Source: CAZGTQ01 sp964528575
GTDB lineage: Bacteria; Planctomycetota; UBA1135; GCA-002686595
Assembly (NCBI GenBank): GCA_964528575.1
Contig: CAZGTQ010000405.1
Coordinates: 1-15,105, forward strand
DNA: 15,105 bases
Direction: 5' to 3'
The number at the start of each line of letters is the position of its first letter. The stretch's first letter is position 1. A program made the position numbers and the translations under genes. The notes below the pieces were generated by a model, which saw only the letters and a program-made list of their open reading frames with translations, was not told the origin of the DNA and did not search any database. This document shows positions 1 through 7,563 of this stretch, piece by piece.

Positions 1-167
1 CACACGACCGCCTGACGTTCCTGGAACCGCCAGTGCTCGCAGCGGCGGTTCTCCGAGACGATGCGATACACGTCGCCCTCGACGTGCACCGCCTTCACGG
101 GCCGCCATTCGTCCGTCTTCGCCCAGCGAGCACGCTCCAACGGCATGTAGATCGTCCGCCCGCGCAC
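1..167 (-). CDS. small uncharacterised RTIY/WRPV-family protein, partial (C-terminus off window)
   Basis: This frame encodes at least 55 residues and runs off the left edge. It opens with RTIYMPL, then has TDEWRPVKAVHVEGDVYRIV at about residues 18-37, and later CEHWRFQERQAVV. I recognise this as a family of small soluble bacterial proteins (typically an RTIYV-LLDEGT-WRPV N-terminus and a VVRCEE C-terminus), but I know no function for it. The coding frame was read directly: it stays open and is rich in aromatic and charged residues, unlike the arginine/alanine shadow frames. The start is uncertain. GTG at 167 precedes RTIY by three residues, ATG at 146 would remove RTIY, and the frame stays open further upstream (CSRCTLDGSS). 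No Shine-Dalgarno sequence is visible. It lies 52 nt downstream of a shorter paralogue on the same strand. Confidence 0.6.
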   Translation of the reverse strand, partial: MRGRTIYMPLERARWAKTDEWRPVKAVHVEGDVYRIVSENRRCEHWRFQERQAVV

Positions 168-219
168 GCGCCGACGGTACGCGCGGAGCGAGGAGCCGTC
201 GAGCGTGCAGCGCGAGCAC

Positions 220-339
220 TCACGGAGCCGCGGCCGCGCGAACGGCGACGAGCACGCGCCCGCCCGACAGCTCGCGCTCCTCGCACACGACCACGTCGGT
301 CCCCTCGTCCAGCAGATGGACGTAGATCGTCCGAAGCAT
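220..339 (-). CDS. 39-aa RTIY-family protein, internally deleted paralogue
   Basis: A 39-residue product starts at ATG 339 and ends at TGA 222-220. Residues 1-16 (MLRTIYVHLLDEGTDV) match the N-terminus of the family seen in the neighbouring partial gene at 1-167. Residues 17 onward (VVCEERELSGGRVLVAV) resemble the family's usual C-terminus. The central WRPV...YRIV...WRF segment, about 35 residues, is missing and the reading frame is preserved. The family assignment comes from pattern recognition, not a search. The gene lies 89 nt after the AlgX-like gene on the same strand, with no clear ribosome binding site. It may be a true short gene, a deleted duplicate that is still translated, or a decaying remnant. 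Confidence 0.5.
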   Translation of the reverse strand: MLRTIYVHLLDEGTDVVVCEERELSGGRVLVAVRAAAAP

Positions 340-428
340 CGTCGTGGCCGGCTTGCGCGGCGCACCGTGGACGACGCGCAGCCCGAGCTCCCGCTCTTCG
401 CGCTGAACGTCCTCGACGACGCGCTCCC

Positions 429-1850
429 TCACCCCCCCACCCGGCGCACCTCGAACGCGCGCACCTCGACGCGCGCTCCCTCGTCGAGCGACACCGTCCC
501 CGCCGCCTGCGCGTCGTCGAGCGGGACGAAGTGCCACGACACGCCGGCGCGCACGGCGAGCTCGAGCGAGCGCTCCGCTCCCTCCGCGCCGCGCCAACGC
601 AGCGCGAGCGTCGCGGGCGCTTCCGACGCGAGTTGCGCGCGGACGAGCAACGGGCCGCCGTCCGAAGCGCCGACAGGCTCTGCCGCGAGCCAGGCGCGCG
701 CGAGGCGCAGCTCGTCCGCCGGCGGCGGCGCGGGCGGGTCCTCCATGATGCGCCGCTCGACCATCTCCTCGAGCACGATGTCGACGCCCGCGTCCTCGAT
801 CCAGCGCTCCTCGAAGCGGCGGTCGGCGTCGAGCGTGAGCCGCGAGAAGTGCTCGCCGAGAAAGGGCCACAGCCAGTTCGCGAACGAGTCGCGCAGCATC
901 AGCGCGCTCGGCAACGTCGCGTCCGGGTGCTCGAGCGTCCCGTCGATCATCCCCGCGCGCGCCATGTGGTGCTCCGCGATCCTCGCGCGGCGCGGGGCGC
1001 GCGGCGCGAGCACCGGCGCCTCCTGGCGCACGAGGTCCTCCAAGTGCAGGCTCGTTGCCCACGTGTCGCCCGTCCAGTCCGGGATGCGCTCGATCGGCCG
1101 CTGGACGTCGAACGCGTCGAGCGGGAGCGGCGCGCGCCCGAGGCTTTCCAGGATCGCGACGTACGCGACGTACGCGCCGCGGTCGTTCCAATGCGTGCCG
1201 TGCGGGAAGTACACGACCGCCGCGCTCTTCGCCGCCTCGAGCTCCGCGCGCACGTCGAGCACGCGCGAGTCCGAGCGCGCGTCCATGTGCGCCGTGAGCT
1301 GGTCGAGCCGCGTCAGCGGGTGCGCACGCTCGAGCCAGCCCGGCAGGTACTCCGGGTACACCGTGTGCTTGTTCGGCGCGACGAGGAAGCGGTACTCCAT
1401 GTCGCGCGCAGCACACCAGTCGCGCCGGCCCTCGAGCGTGAGCCGCCAGCGCTCGAGCTCCGCCTCGGTGAACGGATCGATCCCGCGCCAGCAGTCGATC
1501 GCGCGGTACTGGTCGAGGAAGAGCCAGCCGTCCTTGCCGACGATCAGGTTCGGCGCAGGCGAGACGCCGAAGCCGAGCAGCTTCACCGCGTTGTGCCAGC
1601 GGATCAGCGTCCCCCGCAGCCGGAACGTGTCGCCGAGCCACGCGTCGTACGCCGCGGGAAAGGCGTCGAGCGAGGCGCGGTCGCGCGGCGGCTGCGGCCG
1701 CGGCGCCGCGACGCGCTGCTCGCGCGCCACGCTCTCGTCGACCTCGCCCGTCGCGACCCGCAGCAAGAGCGGCGCACAGATCCCCGCGAGGAAGAGCAGC
1801 GCGAGCGCGGCGTCGGCGAGGCGCCGTGCGGTCCCGGGGGGCGCGTCCAT
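429..1850 (-). CDS. AlgX/AlgJ-like SGNH-hydrolase acyltransferase, with DxH aspartate replaced
   Basis: The product is 473 residues. An N-terminal hydrophobic segment at about 13-31 should anchor it in the inner membrane or export it, followed by an AlgX/AlgJ-type SGNH domain. Visible family motifs are LIVGKDGWLFL (102-112), FLVAPNKHTVYPEYLPGW (155-172), GTHWNDRGA (218-226) and MLRDSFANWLWPF (318-330), with nucleophile Ser322. In AlgX the catalytic triad uses Asp and His of a DxH motif; here the motif reads G218-T-H220, so Asp is absent. The family role is to transfer acetyl groups, received through an MBOAT partner, to an extracellular polysaccharide. Its ATG overlaps the TGA of the MBOAT gene by one base (TGATG), indicating coupling. 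The C-terminal ~100 residues (from about 375) are a beta-rich extension that may be a carbohydrate-binding-like module. The polymer acceptor cannot be read from the window. Confidence 0.88.
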   Translation of the reverse strand: MDAPPGTARRLADAALALLFLAGICAPLLLRVATGEVDESVAREQRVAAPRPQPPRDRASLDAFPAAYDAWLGDTFRLRGTLIRWHNAVKLLGFGVSPAPNLIVGKDGWLFLDQYRAIDCWRGIDPFTEAELERWRLTLEGRRDWCAARDMEYRFLVAPNKHTVYPEYLPGWLERAHPLTRLDQLTAHMDARSDSRVLDVRAELEAAKSAAVVYFPHGTHWNDRGAYVAYVAILESLGRAPLPLDAFDVQRPIERIPDWTGDTWATSLHLEDLVRQEAPVLAPRAPRRARIAEHHMARAGMIDGTLEHPDATLPSALMLRDSFANWLWPFLGEHFSRLTLDADRRFEERWIEDAGVDIVLEEMVERRIMEDPPAPPPADELRLARAWLAAEPVGASDGGPLLVRAQLASEAPATLALRWRGAEGAERSLELAVRAGVSWHFVPLDDAQAAGTVSLDEGARVEVRAFEVRRVGG

Positions 1851-3325
1851 CAGAAGCGGAAGTAGATGAAGGGGTTGTACGTGTCGGCGGAGAGCAGCAT
1901 CGCCGAGCCGACGAGGCCGACGGCGAGCGCGGCGTCGGCCGCGACCGCGAACGCGCCGTCGAGCGCGAAGCGGCCGCGCGCGCGCAGCCGCTCGCACCAC
2001 GCGCCGAGCGCCGGCGCCCACGGCACGCTCCCGACGACGCCGAGGGCGATCGCGAGCAGCTCGACGCGGTCGACGTACGCCGCGACCGGCAGCGTCGCGG
2101 GCGACGCTCCCGCGGACGCGAGCCCCGCCATCGCGCCCAGGTACCCCGCCGCGTGCTCGAGCGTCGACGCGCGGAAGAACACCCAGCCGACCATCACGAC
2201 GAGCACGACGTACGCGTGCGCGAGCGGCCGCGGCAGCCGCGCGAGCGCGCGCCCCGGACCCACGCGCTCGACGACGAGGAACGCGCCGTGGAACAGGCCC
2301 CAGACGACGAAGCTCCAGCTCGCTCCGTGCCACAGGCCGCACAAGAAGAACACCGTGACGAGGTTCGCGTACGTGCGCGCGCGGCCGCGGCGGTTGCCGC
2401 CGAGCGGGACGTACAGGTAGTCGCGGAACCACGTCGACAGCGAGATGTGCCAGCGGCGCCAGAACTCGGTGATCGAGCGCGCGACGTACGGCCAGCGGAA
2501 GTTCTCGAGGAAGCGGAACCCGAACATGCGGCCGAGGCCGATCGCCATGTCGGAGTAGCCCGAGAAGTCGAAGTAGATCTGCAGCGTGTAGCAGACGACG
2601 CCGGTCCAGGCGAGCGCGGGCGAGAGCTCGCTCTCGGGCAGCGCGAAGATGCGGTCGGCCGGCAGCGCGACCGTGTTCGCGACGAGCATCTTCTTGCACA
2701 GGCCGATCGCGAAGCGGCGGACGCCGGCGCTGAAGTCCGTGCCGCGGATCGTGCGCGCGGCGAGCTGCGCGGCCACGTCGCGGTAACGCACGATCGGGCC
2801 GGCGACGAGCTGCGGGAAGAGCGCGATGTACGTCGCGAAGCTCACCGGATTCGTCTGCGCGGGCCCGTGGCGGCGATAGACGTCGACGACGTACGACAGC
2901 GCCTGGAACGTGAAGAACGAGATGCCGATCGGCAGCGCGATCGGCTCCCAGTCGAGCGCCGGGGCGCCCGGCTCGCCGAACAGCCCGTTCCAGTTCGCGA
3001 CCAGGAAACTCGCGTACTTGTAGAAGACGAGCAGGCCGAGGTTGAACACGAGCGCGAGCGCGACGACGCCGCGCCCGCCGCCGCGCGCGCGCGCCCGGTC
3101 GACCCACAGGCCCAGGCCGAAGTTGCCCGCGATCGACGCGAGCATGACGAGCACGATCTCCTGCTCGCCCCACGCGTAGAAGAAGAGGCTCGCGACGAGC
3201 AGCCACGCGTTCGCGATGCGGCAGCGCCACAACGGGGCACCGCGCGCGGCGAGCCAGAGCACGAAGTAGACGCCGAGGACGAGCGGCAGGAAGAGGAACA
3301 GGAAGACCGGCGAGCTGAACAGCAT
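1850..3325 (-). CDS. MBOAT family O-acyltransferase (AlgI-like)
   Basis: A 491-residue polytopic membrane protein with the full AlgI/PatA/DltB-type core. It contains FYKYASFLVANWN (101-113), LPIGISFFTFQALSYVVDVYR (131-151), PQLVAGPIVRY (171-181), YFDFSGYSDMAIGLGRMFGF (251-270), EFWRRWHISLSTWFRDYLY (287-305), VPLGGNRRG (306-314) and CGLWHGASW (329-337). His333 of the WHGASW motif is the invariant MBOAT histidine. The family moves acyl groups from cytoplasmic donors through the membrane to a periplasmic SGNH partner; that partner is encoded immediately downstream with a one-base overlap. The ATG at 3325 gives the standard N-terminus (LFSSPVFLFLFLPLVLGVYF). It lies 9 nt after the stop of miaE, so it is probably in the same transcript. 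Substrate is unknown; acetylation of an exopolysaccharide is the usual role. Confidence 0.95.
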   Translation of the reverse strand: MLFSSPVFLFLFLPLVLGVYFVLWLAARGAPLWRCRIANAWLLVASLFFYAWGEQEIVLVMLASIAGNFGLGLWVDRARARGGGRGVVALALVFNLGLLVFYKYASFLVANWNGLFGEPGAPALDWEPIALPIGISFFTFQALSYVVDVYRRHGPAQTNPVSFATYIALFPQLVAGPIVRYRDVAAQLAARTIRGTDFSAGVRRFAIGLCKKMLVANTVALPADRIFALPESELSPALAWTGVVCYTLQIYFDFSGYSDMAIGLGRMFGFRFLENFRWPYVARSITEFWRRWHISLSTWFRDYLYVPLGGNRRGRARTYANLVTVFFLCGLWHGASWSFVVWGLFHGAFLVVERVGPGRALARLPRPLAHAYVVLVVMVGWVFFRASTLEHAAGYLGAMAGLASAGASPATLPVAAYVDRVELLAIALGVVGSVPWAPALGAWCERLRARGRFALDGAFAVAADAALAVGLVGSAMLLSADTYNPFIYFRF

Positions 3326-3334
3326 CCCCCGGCC

Positions 3335-3919
3335 TCAGGCCGCGCCCGAGTGCACGCGGTACGCGAAGGGCAGGCTCCGCACCAGCGCCGCCTCGACCGC
3401 GCTCAGCGCGTCGAGCCGGCGCCGGGCGACGCGCTCGCCGTACGCGTCGACCGCGAGCTCCCAGAACAGGTCCGCGTGCGCGCTCTCCGACGGCACGAGC
3501 CGCGCGTACAGCTCGCGCAGCCGCTCGTCCGCCGCGCCGCGCGCGAGCAGCTCGAAGCGCTCGAGGCTGCGCCGCTCGACGAGCCCCGCGACGAGCAGGC
3601 GGTCGAGCAGCGGCTCGCGCCGCGTCTTGCCCGCCTCGTGGAGCAGCCCCTCGACGTACGGATTCGCGTCCGCGTGCGCGAGCTCCGCCCCGCGCCGGCG
3701 CAGCTCGCGCACGACGCGCCGGAAGTGGCGCAGCTCTTCGGTCGCGACCGCGGCGAGCCGCTCGACGAGCGCGCTCATCTGTGGGTTGCGCGTGATCAGC
3801 GCCTGCGCCGCCGTCGCGGCGCGCAGCTCGCAGTGCGCGTGGTCGGAGAGCAGCGCCGCCGGCCGCGCGGCGACGCGCGCCGCCCACTCGTCCGGCGTGC
3901 GGTAGCCGAGCGCGATCAT
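3335..3919 (-). CDS. miaE: tRNA-(ms2io6A37) hydroxylase MiaE
   Basis: A 194-residue ferritin-like diiron protein matching the bacterial MiaE length. MiaE hydroxylates 2-methylthio-N6-isopentenyladenosine at position 37 of tRNAs reading U-starting codons. Expected metal ligands are visible in order: Glu31 (HCELRAATAAQ), Glu62 and His65 of the first ExxH (EELRHF), Glu115 (GLVERRSLERF) and Glu145 and His148 of the second ExxH (PSESAHADLF). The family stretch LLDRLLVAGLVERRSLERFELL is at 104-125. ATG 3919 overlaps the stop of the upstream adenosyltransferase by 4 nt (ATGA), which fixes the start and implies coupling. A small palindrome, CGGCC TCA GGCCG at 3330-3342, spans its stop codon. MiaA and MiaB, needed to make its substrate, are not in the window. 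Confidence 0.93.
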   Translation of the reverse strand: MIALGYRTPDEWAARVAARPAALLSDHAHCELRAATAAQALITRNPQMSALVERLAAVATEELRHFRRVVRELRRRGAELAHADANPYVEGLLHEAGKTRREPLLDRLLVAGLVERRSLERFELLARGAADERLRELYARLVPSESAHADLFWELAVDAYGERVARRRLDALSAVEAALVRSLPFAYRVHSGAA

Positions 3920-4485
3920 CCTTCCCGGCTCGCGCCCGGCTTCCACAGGACGTCGAGCGAGCCGCCGTCGTTCGCGTGGCGCGCGAGCTGGAAGAACAGG
4001 TCCGACAGGCGGTTCAGGTAGCGCACGACCTCGCCGTGGCGCGCCGGCTCTGCCTCGACGAGCGCGACCACGATGCGCTCGGCGCGGCGGCAGACCGTGC
4101 GCGCGAGGTGCAGCCAGGCCGCGAGCGGCTGGCCGCCCGGCAGGATGAACGACGTCAAGGGCTCGAGGCCCTCGTTCAGCTCGTCGAGCCAGCGCTCGAG
4201 CCGCGCGGTGTACTCGGGCGTCAGCTTCAGCGTCGCCGACGCGTCGTCGGGCATGCACAGCTCGGCGCCCGCGTCGAACAGCTCGTTCTGCACCGTCCGC
4301 AGCCGCTGCGCGAGCCGCTCGTCGACCGCTCCGTGCGCGAGGACGAGCCCGAGCACGGACGACAGCTCGTCGACCGTGCCGTACGCCTGGATGCGCAGGT
4401 GGTGCTTGGGCAGCCGCGACCCGTCGCCGAGCCCCGTCGTGCCGTCGTCGCCGGTGCGCGTGTAGATCTTGTTGAGCCGGACCAT
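3916..4485 (-). CDS. PduO-type ATP:cob(I)alamin adenosyltransferase
   Basis: A 189-residue soluble protein of the PduO/MMAB family, which adenosylates cob(I)alamin to make coenzyme B12. The N-terminal ATP-binding motif TRTGDDGTTGLGDGSR (9-24) is intact, as are YGTVDELSSVLG (35-46), SFILPGGQPLAAWLHLARTV (112-131), the family arginine motif RTVCRRAER (129-137) and YLNRLSDLFF (156-165). Length is normal for the family, and the start at ATG 4485 gives the usual MVRLNKIYTRTGD N-terminus. Its last four bases overlap the miaE start. A 55-nt spacer separates it from the upstream methyltransferase. No B12-dependent enzyme is encoded in the window, so the consumer of the cofactor is not visible. Symbols used in other genomes include pduO, mmaB and cobO-like; I do not choose one. 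Confidence 0.95.
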   Translation of the reverse strand: MVRLNKIYTRTGDDGTTGLGDGSRLPKHHLRIQAYGTVDELSSVLGLVLAHGAVDERLAQRLRTVQNELFDAGAELCMPDDASATLKLTPEYTARLERWLDELNEGLEPLTSFILPGGQPLAAWLHLARTVCRRAERIVVALVEAEPARHGEVVRYLNRLSDLFFQLARHANDGGSLDVLWKPGASREG

Positions 4486-4540
4486 CGCGTGAGCGGCCGG
4501 TCATCATGCGGGCGAGGCGGGCCCGCCGCAACGGGCCGGC
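4486..4540 (-). terminator. possible weak hairpin between methyltransferase and adenosyltransferase genes
   Basis: The 55-nt spacer holds a 6-bp inverted repeat (GGCCCG at 4520-4525, CGGGCC at 4532-4537, 6-nt loop) and an overlapping 12-bp palindrome, GGCGGGCCCGCC, at 4516-4527. No T-run follows. It could be an attenuator, a processing site, or chance in very GC-rich DNA. Confidence 0.2.
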
Positions 4541-5281
4541 TCACTCGCCCTCGGGGTCGATCGACAGCCCGTAGTCCTCCGGCGTCTTCGCGTTGCCGAG
4601 CGCGCGCATCACCGCGTGCCACGCCCCCGCGTCGCGCGTCTCGAGCGGCGCGTGCGCGAACACCCGCCGCGCGGACGCCATGATCTCGAGCCGCACCTGC
4701 GGCGAGGTCGCCGCGGCGCCGAGCGTGTCCGCGACGTGCGCCTTCAGGAACTCGCGCTTCGCGCCGACGAGCGGCGAGCCGGGCGTGCGCGCGGCCTTGG
4801 TCGAGCGCGCTCCGAACAGCGAGCACAGCACGACGGTGACCGCCATCGCGAGGTTCAGCGACGTGTGCTCGTCCGACGTCGCGATGTGGGCGAGCTCCTG
4901 CACGAGCTCCGTCTCCGGCTTGGTGAGCCCGTGCTCCTCGTTGCCGAAGACGAGCGCGACGCGCTCGGCGCTCGCGCGCTCGGCGATCTCGGGCGCGAGG
5001 TCGTTCCAGTCGCGCAGCGCGCGGTGGCCGCGGGCGCGCGCGGTGAAGCCGACCGACCACGTCACGTCGGCGAGCGCGTCCTCGAGCGTGTCGACGACGC
5101 GCACGCGCGATGCCTGGTCCTCCACGCCGTGCGACATCTGCTCGAAGTCCGGGTGGATCAGGAGCGAGCGCTTCGCCGGCGCGACGAGCACGAGCTCGAC
5201 CGGCCCGAAATTCGCCGCCGCGCGCAGCGCCATGCCCGCGTTGCGCGGGCCCGCGGTGCGACACAGCACGACGCGCTTCAT
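4541..5281 (-). CDS. SPOUT (TrmH/TrmJ-type) RNA 2'-O-methyltransferase
   Basis: A 246-residue protein with the three SPOUT motifs of the SpoU/TrmH class. Motif 1 is PRNAGMALRAAANFG (12-26) with the conserved Asn14 and Arg20, motif 2 is VFGNEEHGL (111-119), and motif 3 is SLNLAMAV (141-148). Order, spacing and length fit TrmJ, which 2'-O-methylates residue 32 of tRNA anticodon loops using SAM. Other TrmH-family targets, including rRNA, are possible, so I leave the symbol blank. Residues from about 165 form the helical C-terminal extension typical of TrmJ. The ATG at 5281 overlaps the stop of the upstream sulfatase-fold gene by 4 nt (ATGA), supporting this start. Sharing a run with miaE places two enzymes that may both act on the tRNA anticodon stem-loop close together. 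Confidence 0.9.
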   Translation of the reverse strand: MKRVVLCRTAGPRNAGMALRAAANFGPVELVLVAPAKRSLLIHPDFEQMSHGVEDQASRVRVVDTLEDALADVTWSVGFTARARGHRALRDWNDLAPEIAERASAERVALVFGNEEHGLTKPETELVQELAHIATSDEHTSLNLAMAVTVVLCSLFGARSTKAARTPGSPLVGAKREFLKAHVADTLGAAATSPQVRLEIMASARRVFAHAPLETRDAGAWHAVMRALGNAKTPEDYGLSIDPEGE

Positions 5282-7563
5282 TCCTCGGCCCCCAGGCCCG
5301 CGAGGAAGCGCAGTTGGTCCGCCGACAGCTCGACCGGCCCCGCCGGCCCGCCGCCAGCGCGGACGCGGCCGAGCGCGAGCGTTCCCTCGACCCCGGCGAG
5401 CGCGTCGGCGGCGGAGATCGCGAGCGCGTCCGACCACCCGGCGGCGTAGACGACGAGCCCGCCGCGCGTCGAGCGGCGCCCGAGCCAGCGCACGTCGCGC
5501 GGCGACAAGCGCTCTGCGCCGACGGCGATCGAGTAGGCGACGCGCTCGCTCGCCGAGAGCGCGACGCGCGCGGTGAGCGGCGCCGTGCCGCGCACGCGCA
5601 CCGCGTCGAGGCGGCCGGGGACGCGCTCGACGGTCGCATCGCCCTCGGTCCCGGCCTCGACCTCCAGCGCGGCTGCGGGGTCGCCGGGCGGGTAGCGCAC
5701 GAGCAGCGCCTCGACCGCGGCGCCCGCGGGCTCGGCGACGGCGAGCTCGATCCACCCGCGCTCGCGGCGCGCGAACTCGGCGCGCCAGGGCACGGCGGCG
5801 CCCGGCTCGGCCTGCCACTCGGCGCCGACGGGGTCGGGCAGCCACAGCAGCTCCGCCTGCGCGAGCGGGAGGCGCCCGGCGCGCAGGCCCTCGGTCGAGA
5901 GCTCGTCGTCGCCCAGCTCGACGACGAGCGGCGCGCGCGCGTCCTGCGGCTCGACGACGAGGCGCAGCGGATCAGCGCCGTCCGGCGCCGGCGTGAAGAG
6001 CAGCGTCGCGCGCGCCTCGTCGCCGCTAGAAGTCACGCTCACCGCCGACGCGTCCGAGACCGTCCCCTCGAACCGCGCGTCGCGCAGGCGTCCGGCGAGC
6101 GAGCGGACGCGCACCTCGAGCGGCCGCTGGGTCGGGCCGAGCATCTGCACGACGAGCTCGGCGCGGGGCGCGTCGTACAACTGCACGCGCGCGATCGCGG
6201 CCGCCGCGGCGGCCTCGTCCAACGGCTCGTCCGTCGGCCGGCGGAACACTCGCGGCGCCTCGTTCGCTCCGCCGGCGACGACGACCTTGGCGTCCGCCAG
6301 CGGCACGGGCACCCACGCGCGGCGACGTCCGTCGGCCGCCTCGATCGGGCCGCCGTAGAACTGGTGCAGATGCGCGTCGATGCCCTCGAGCTCCGCGACG
6401 ATCGCCAGGTCGTGGTCGACGAACCCCGAGCGCGATTCCGGCCCGATCCGGCGCGCGAAGGTATCGAACACGCGCCGCGTCGCGACGGGGTACGCGTAGC
6501 GCAGCGCGCTCTCCTGGCGCGGGAGCTTGACGACGAGCGGCACGCGCACCGCGTCGCGCTCGAAGCCCGCGAGCTGCGGATCGGGGTCGGGATGGCCCGC
6601 GCCGCTGCCCTGCAGGCCCGCGACGGCGACCAACGCGTCGTCGTAGCGCTCGTGCGCGCGCAGCAGGTCGAAGAGCTCGCCGAGAGCGACGTCGGCCTCG
6701 TGCAGCGCAGCGTCGTAGAGTGCGCGCTCGAGCGCGAGCAGCTCCGCGCTCCCGCGCCGGCGGCCGACCGCGCGGCGCAGCGCGGCGACGCGGCCCGCGA
6801 CGTCGAGCTCGGGCTGCGCGAGCGCGGCGTCGAGCGCGGGGACCGACGCGCGCAGCGGCTCGAGCTCGGCGTCCAGGAACGGTCCCGCGCCCGCGGCGAC
6901 GCGCTCGGTCGCCGCGCGCAGGTCGCCCAGGTGCACGAGCACGAAGACGGCGTCGCCCGACGCGAGCGCGGCGTCCAGCGGCGCGCGGATCGCGTCGAGC
7001 GTCGCGCGCGCGGTCGCCGGCGCGCCGTCGGCGGGCGCGTGCTCGTCGGCGTAGACCTCGAAGCCCTGGCCGAAGCCGCTGAGCGCGCCGCCGAGCTGGC
7101 GCAGCGAGACCGAGGCGAACGTGCGGTAGCCGCCCGCCGCGAGCGCCTCGGCCAGCGTGAGCGCGCCCTCGGGCAGCGCGTGGCGGCCGGGGTCGCGCAC
7201 GGAGAAGACGCCGTGCTCCGCGACCGCCTGGCCGGTCAGGATCGACGCGAGCGCGGCGTTCGTCGCGAGCGAGCCGGTGAGCGCGTCGTCGAACGTGATC
7301 GCGTGCGCCGCGAGCGCGTCGAGCGCGGGCGTCGGCGCGGGGCCGCCGCCCGCGCGGTACGGCCCGAAGCGGTCGGCTCGCGCGCGGTCGAAGACGACGA
7401 GCACGACGGTGTCGGTGTCGCGGCCCTCGGTGCCCGGCGGCGTGACCCGCTCGACCAGCGCGCGCCCGCCGAGCCAAGCGACGAGCAGGATCGCGAGCGC
7501 GACGGCGACGACGCACCCGCGGCCCCGCCGCGACGCGGAGCCGTTGCGCTCGGGCTCGCTCAA
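5278..7563 (-). CDS. membrane-anchored sulfatase-fold protein, probably catalytically degenerate
   Basis: A 761-residue product. I place the start at TTG 7563-7561, which overlaps the TGA of the upstream dehydratase (TTGA); no ATG lies nearby in frame. A single hydrophobic segment at 18-37 anchors it, with the rest probably periplasmic. Residues about 50-111 follow the alkaline phosphatase/sulfatase pattern: VVLVVFDRARADRFG (metal-binding Asp59, Asp64), TPALDALAAHAITFDDA (78-94) and ASILTG (106-111). The C/S-x-P-x-R nucleophile motif is replaced by T101-N-A-A-L, and the later S-D-H-G metal site by AGLQGSG after DDALVAVA. The family's RVPLVV segment survives afterward. The last ~350 residues are beta-rich with no recognised domain. 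I infer loss of hydrolase activity. A binding, scaffold or regulatory role, or an altered phosphotransferase using Thr101, remains possible. Confidence 0.8.
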   Translation of the reverse strand: MSEPERNGSASRRGRGCVVAVALAILLVAWLGGRALVERVTPPGTEGRDTDTVVLVVFDRARADRFGPYRAGGGPAPTPALDALAAHAITFDDALTGSLATNAALASILTGQAVAEHGVFSVRDPGRHALPEGALTLAEALAAGGYRTFASVSLRQLGGALSGFGQGFEVYADEHAPADGAPATARATLDAIRAPLDAALASGDAVFVLVHLGDLRAATERVAAGAGPFLDAELEPLRASVPALDAALAQPELDVAGRVAALRRAVGRRRGSAELLALERALYDAALHEADVALGELFDLLRAHERYDDALVAVAGLQGSGAGHPDPDPQLAGFERDAVRVPLVVKLPRQESALRYAYPVATRRVFDTFARRIGPESRSGFVDHDLAIVAELEGIDAHLHQFYGGPIEAADGRRRAWVPVPLADAKVVVAGGANEAPRVFRRPTDEPLDEAAAAAAIARVQLYDAPRAELVVQMLGPTQRPLEVRVRSLAGRLRDARFEGTVSDASAVSVTSSGDEARATLLFTPAPDGADPLRLVVEPQDARAPLVVELGDDELSTEGLRAGRLPLAQAELLWLPDPVGAEWQAEPGAAVPWRAEFARRERGWIELAVAEPAGAAVEALLVRYPPGDPAAALEVEAGTEGDATVERVPGRLDAVRVRGTAPLTARVALSASERVAYSIAVGAERLSPRDVRWLGRRSTRGGLVVYAAGWSDALAISAADALAGVEGTLALGRVRAGGGPAGPVELSADQLRFLAGLGAEE

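Noticed and set aside
33..1865. Long plus-strand open frames across the AlgX-like gene
   Set aside because: Low-complexity Arg/Val/Glu composition, no family features, and antisense to a gene with clear motifs.
3330..3342. CGGCC TCA GGCCG palindrome at the miaE stop as a terminator
   Set aside because: A stem of only 5 bp, only 5 bases from the MBOAT start, and no T-run; the genes are probably co-transcribed.
429..3887. A possible 1,152-residue fusion ending in the AlgX-like protein
   Set aside because: Only the part from ATG 1850 has family sequence; the rest is a shadow frame of MBOAT and miaE, and the TGATG overlap fixes the start.
1826..4021. A 731-codon plus-strand frame opposite MBOAT and miaE
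   Set aside because: Charged low-complexity shadow of the minus-strand coding pattern.
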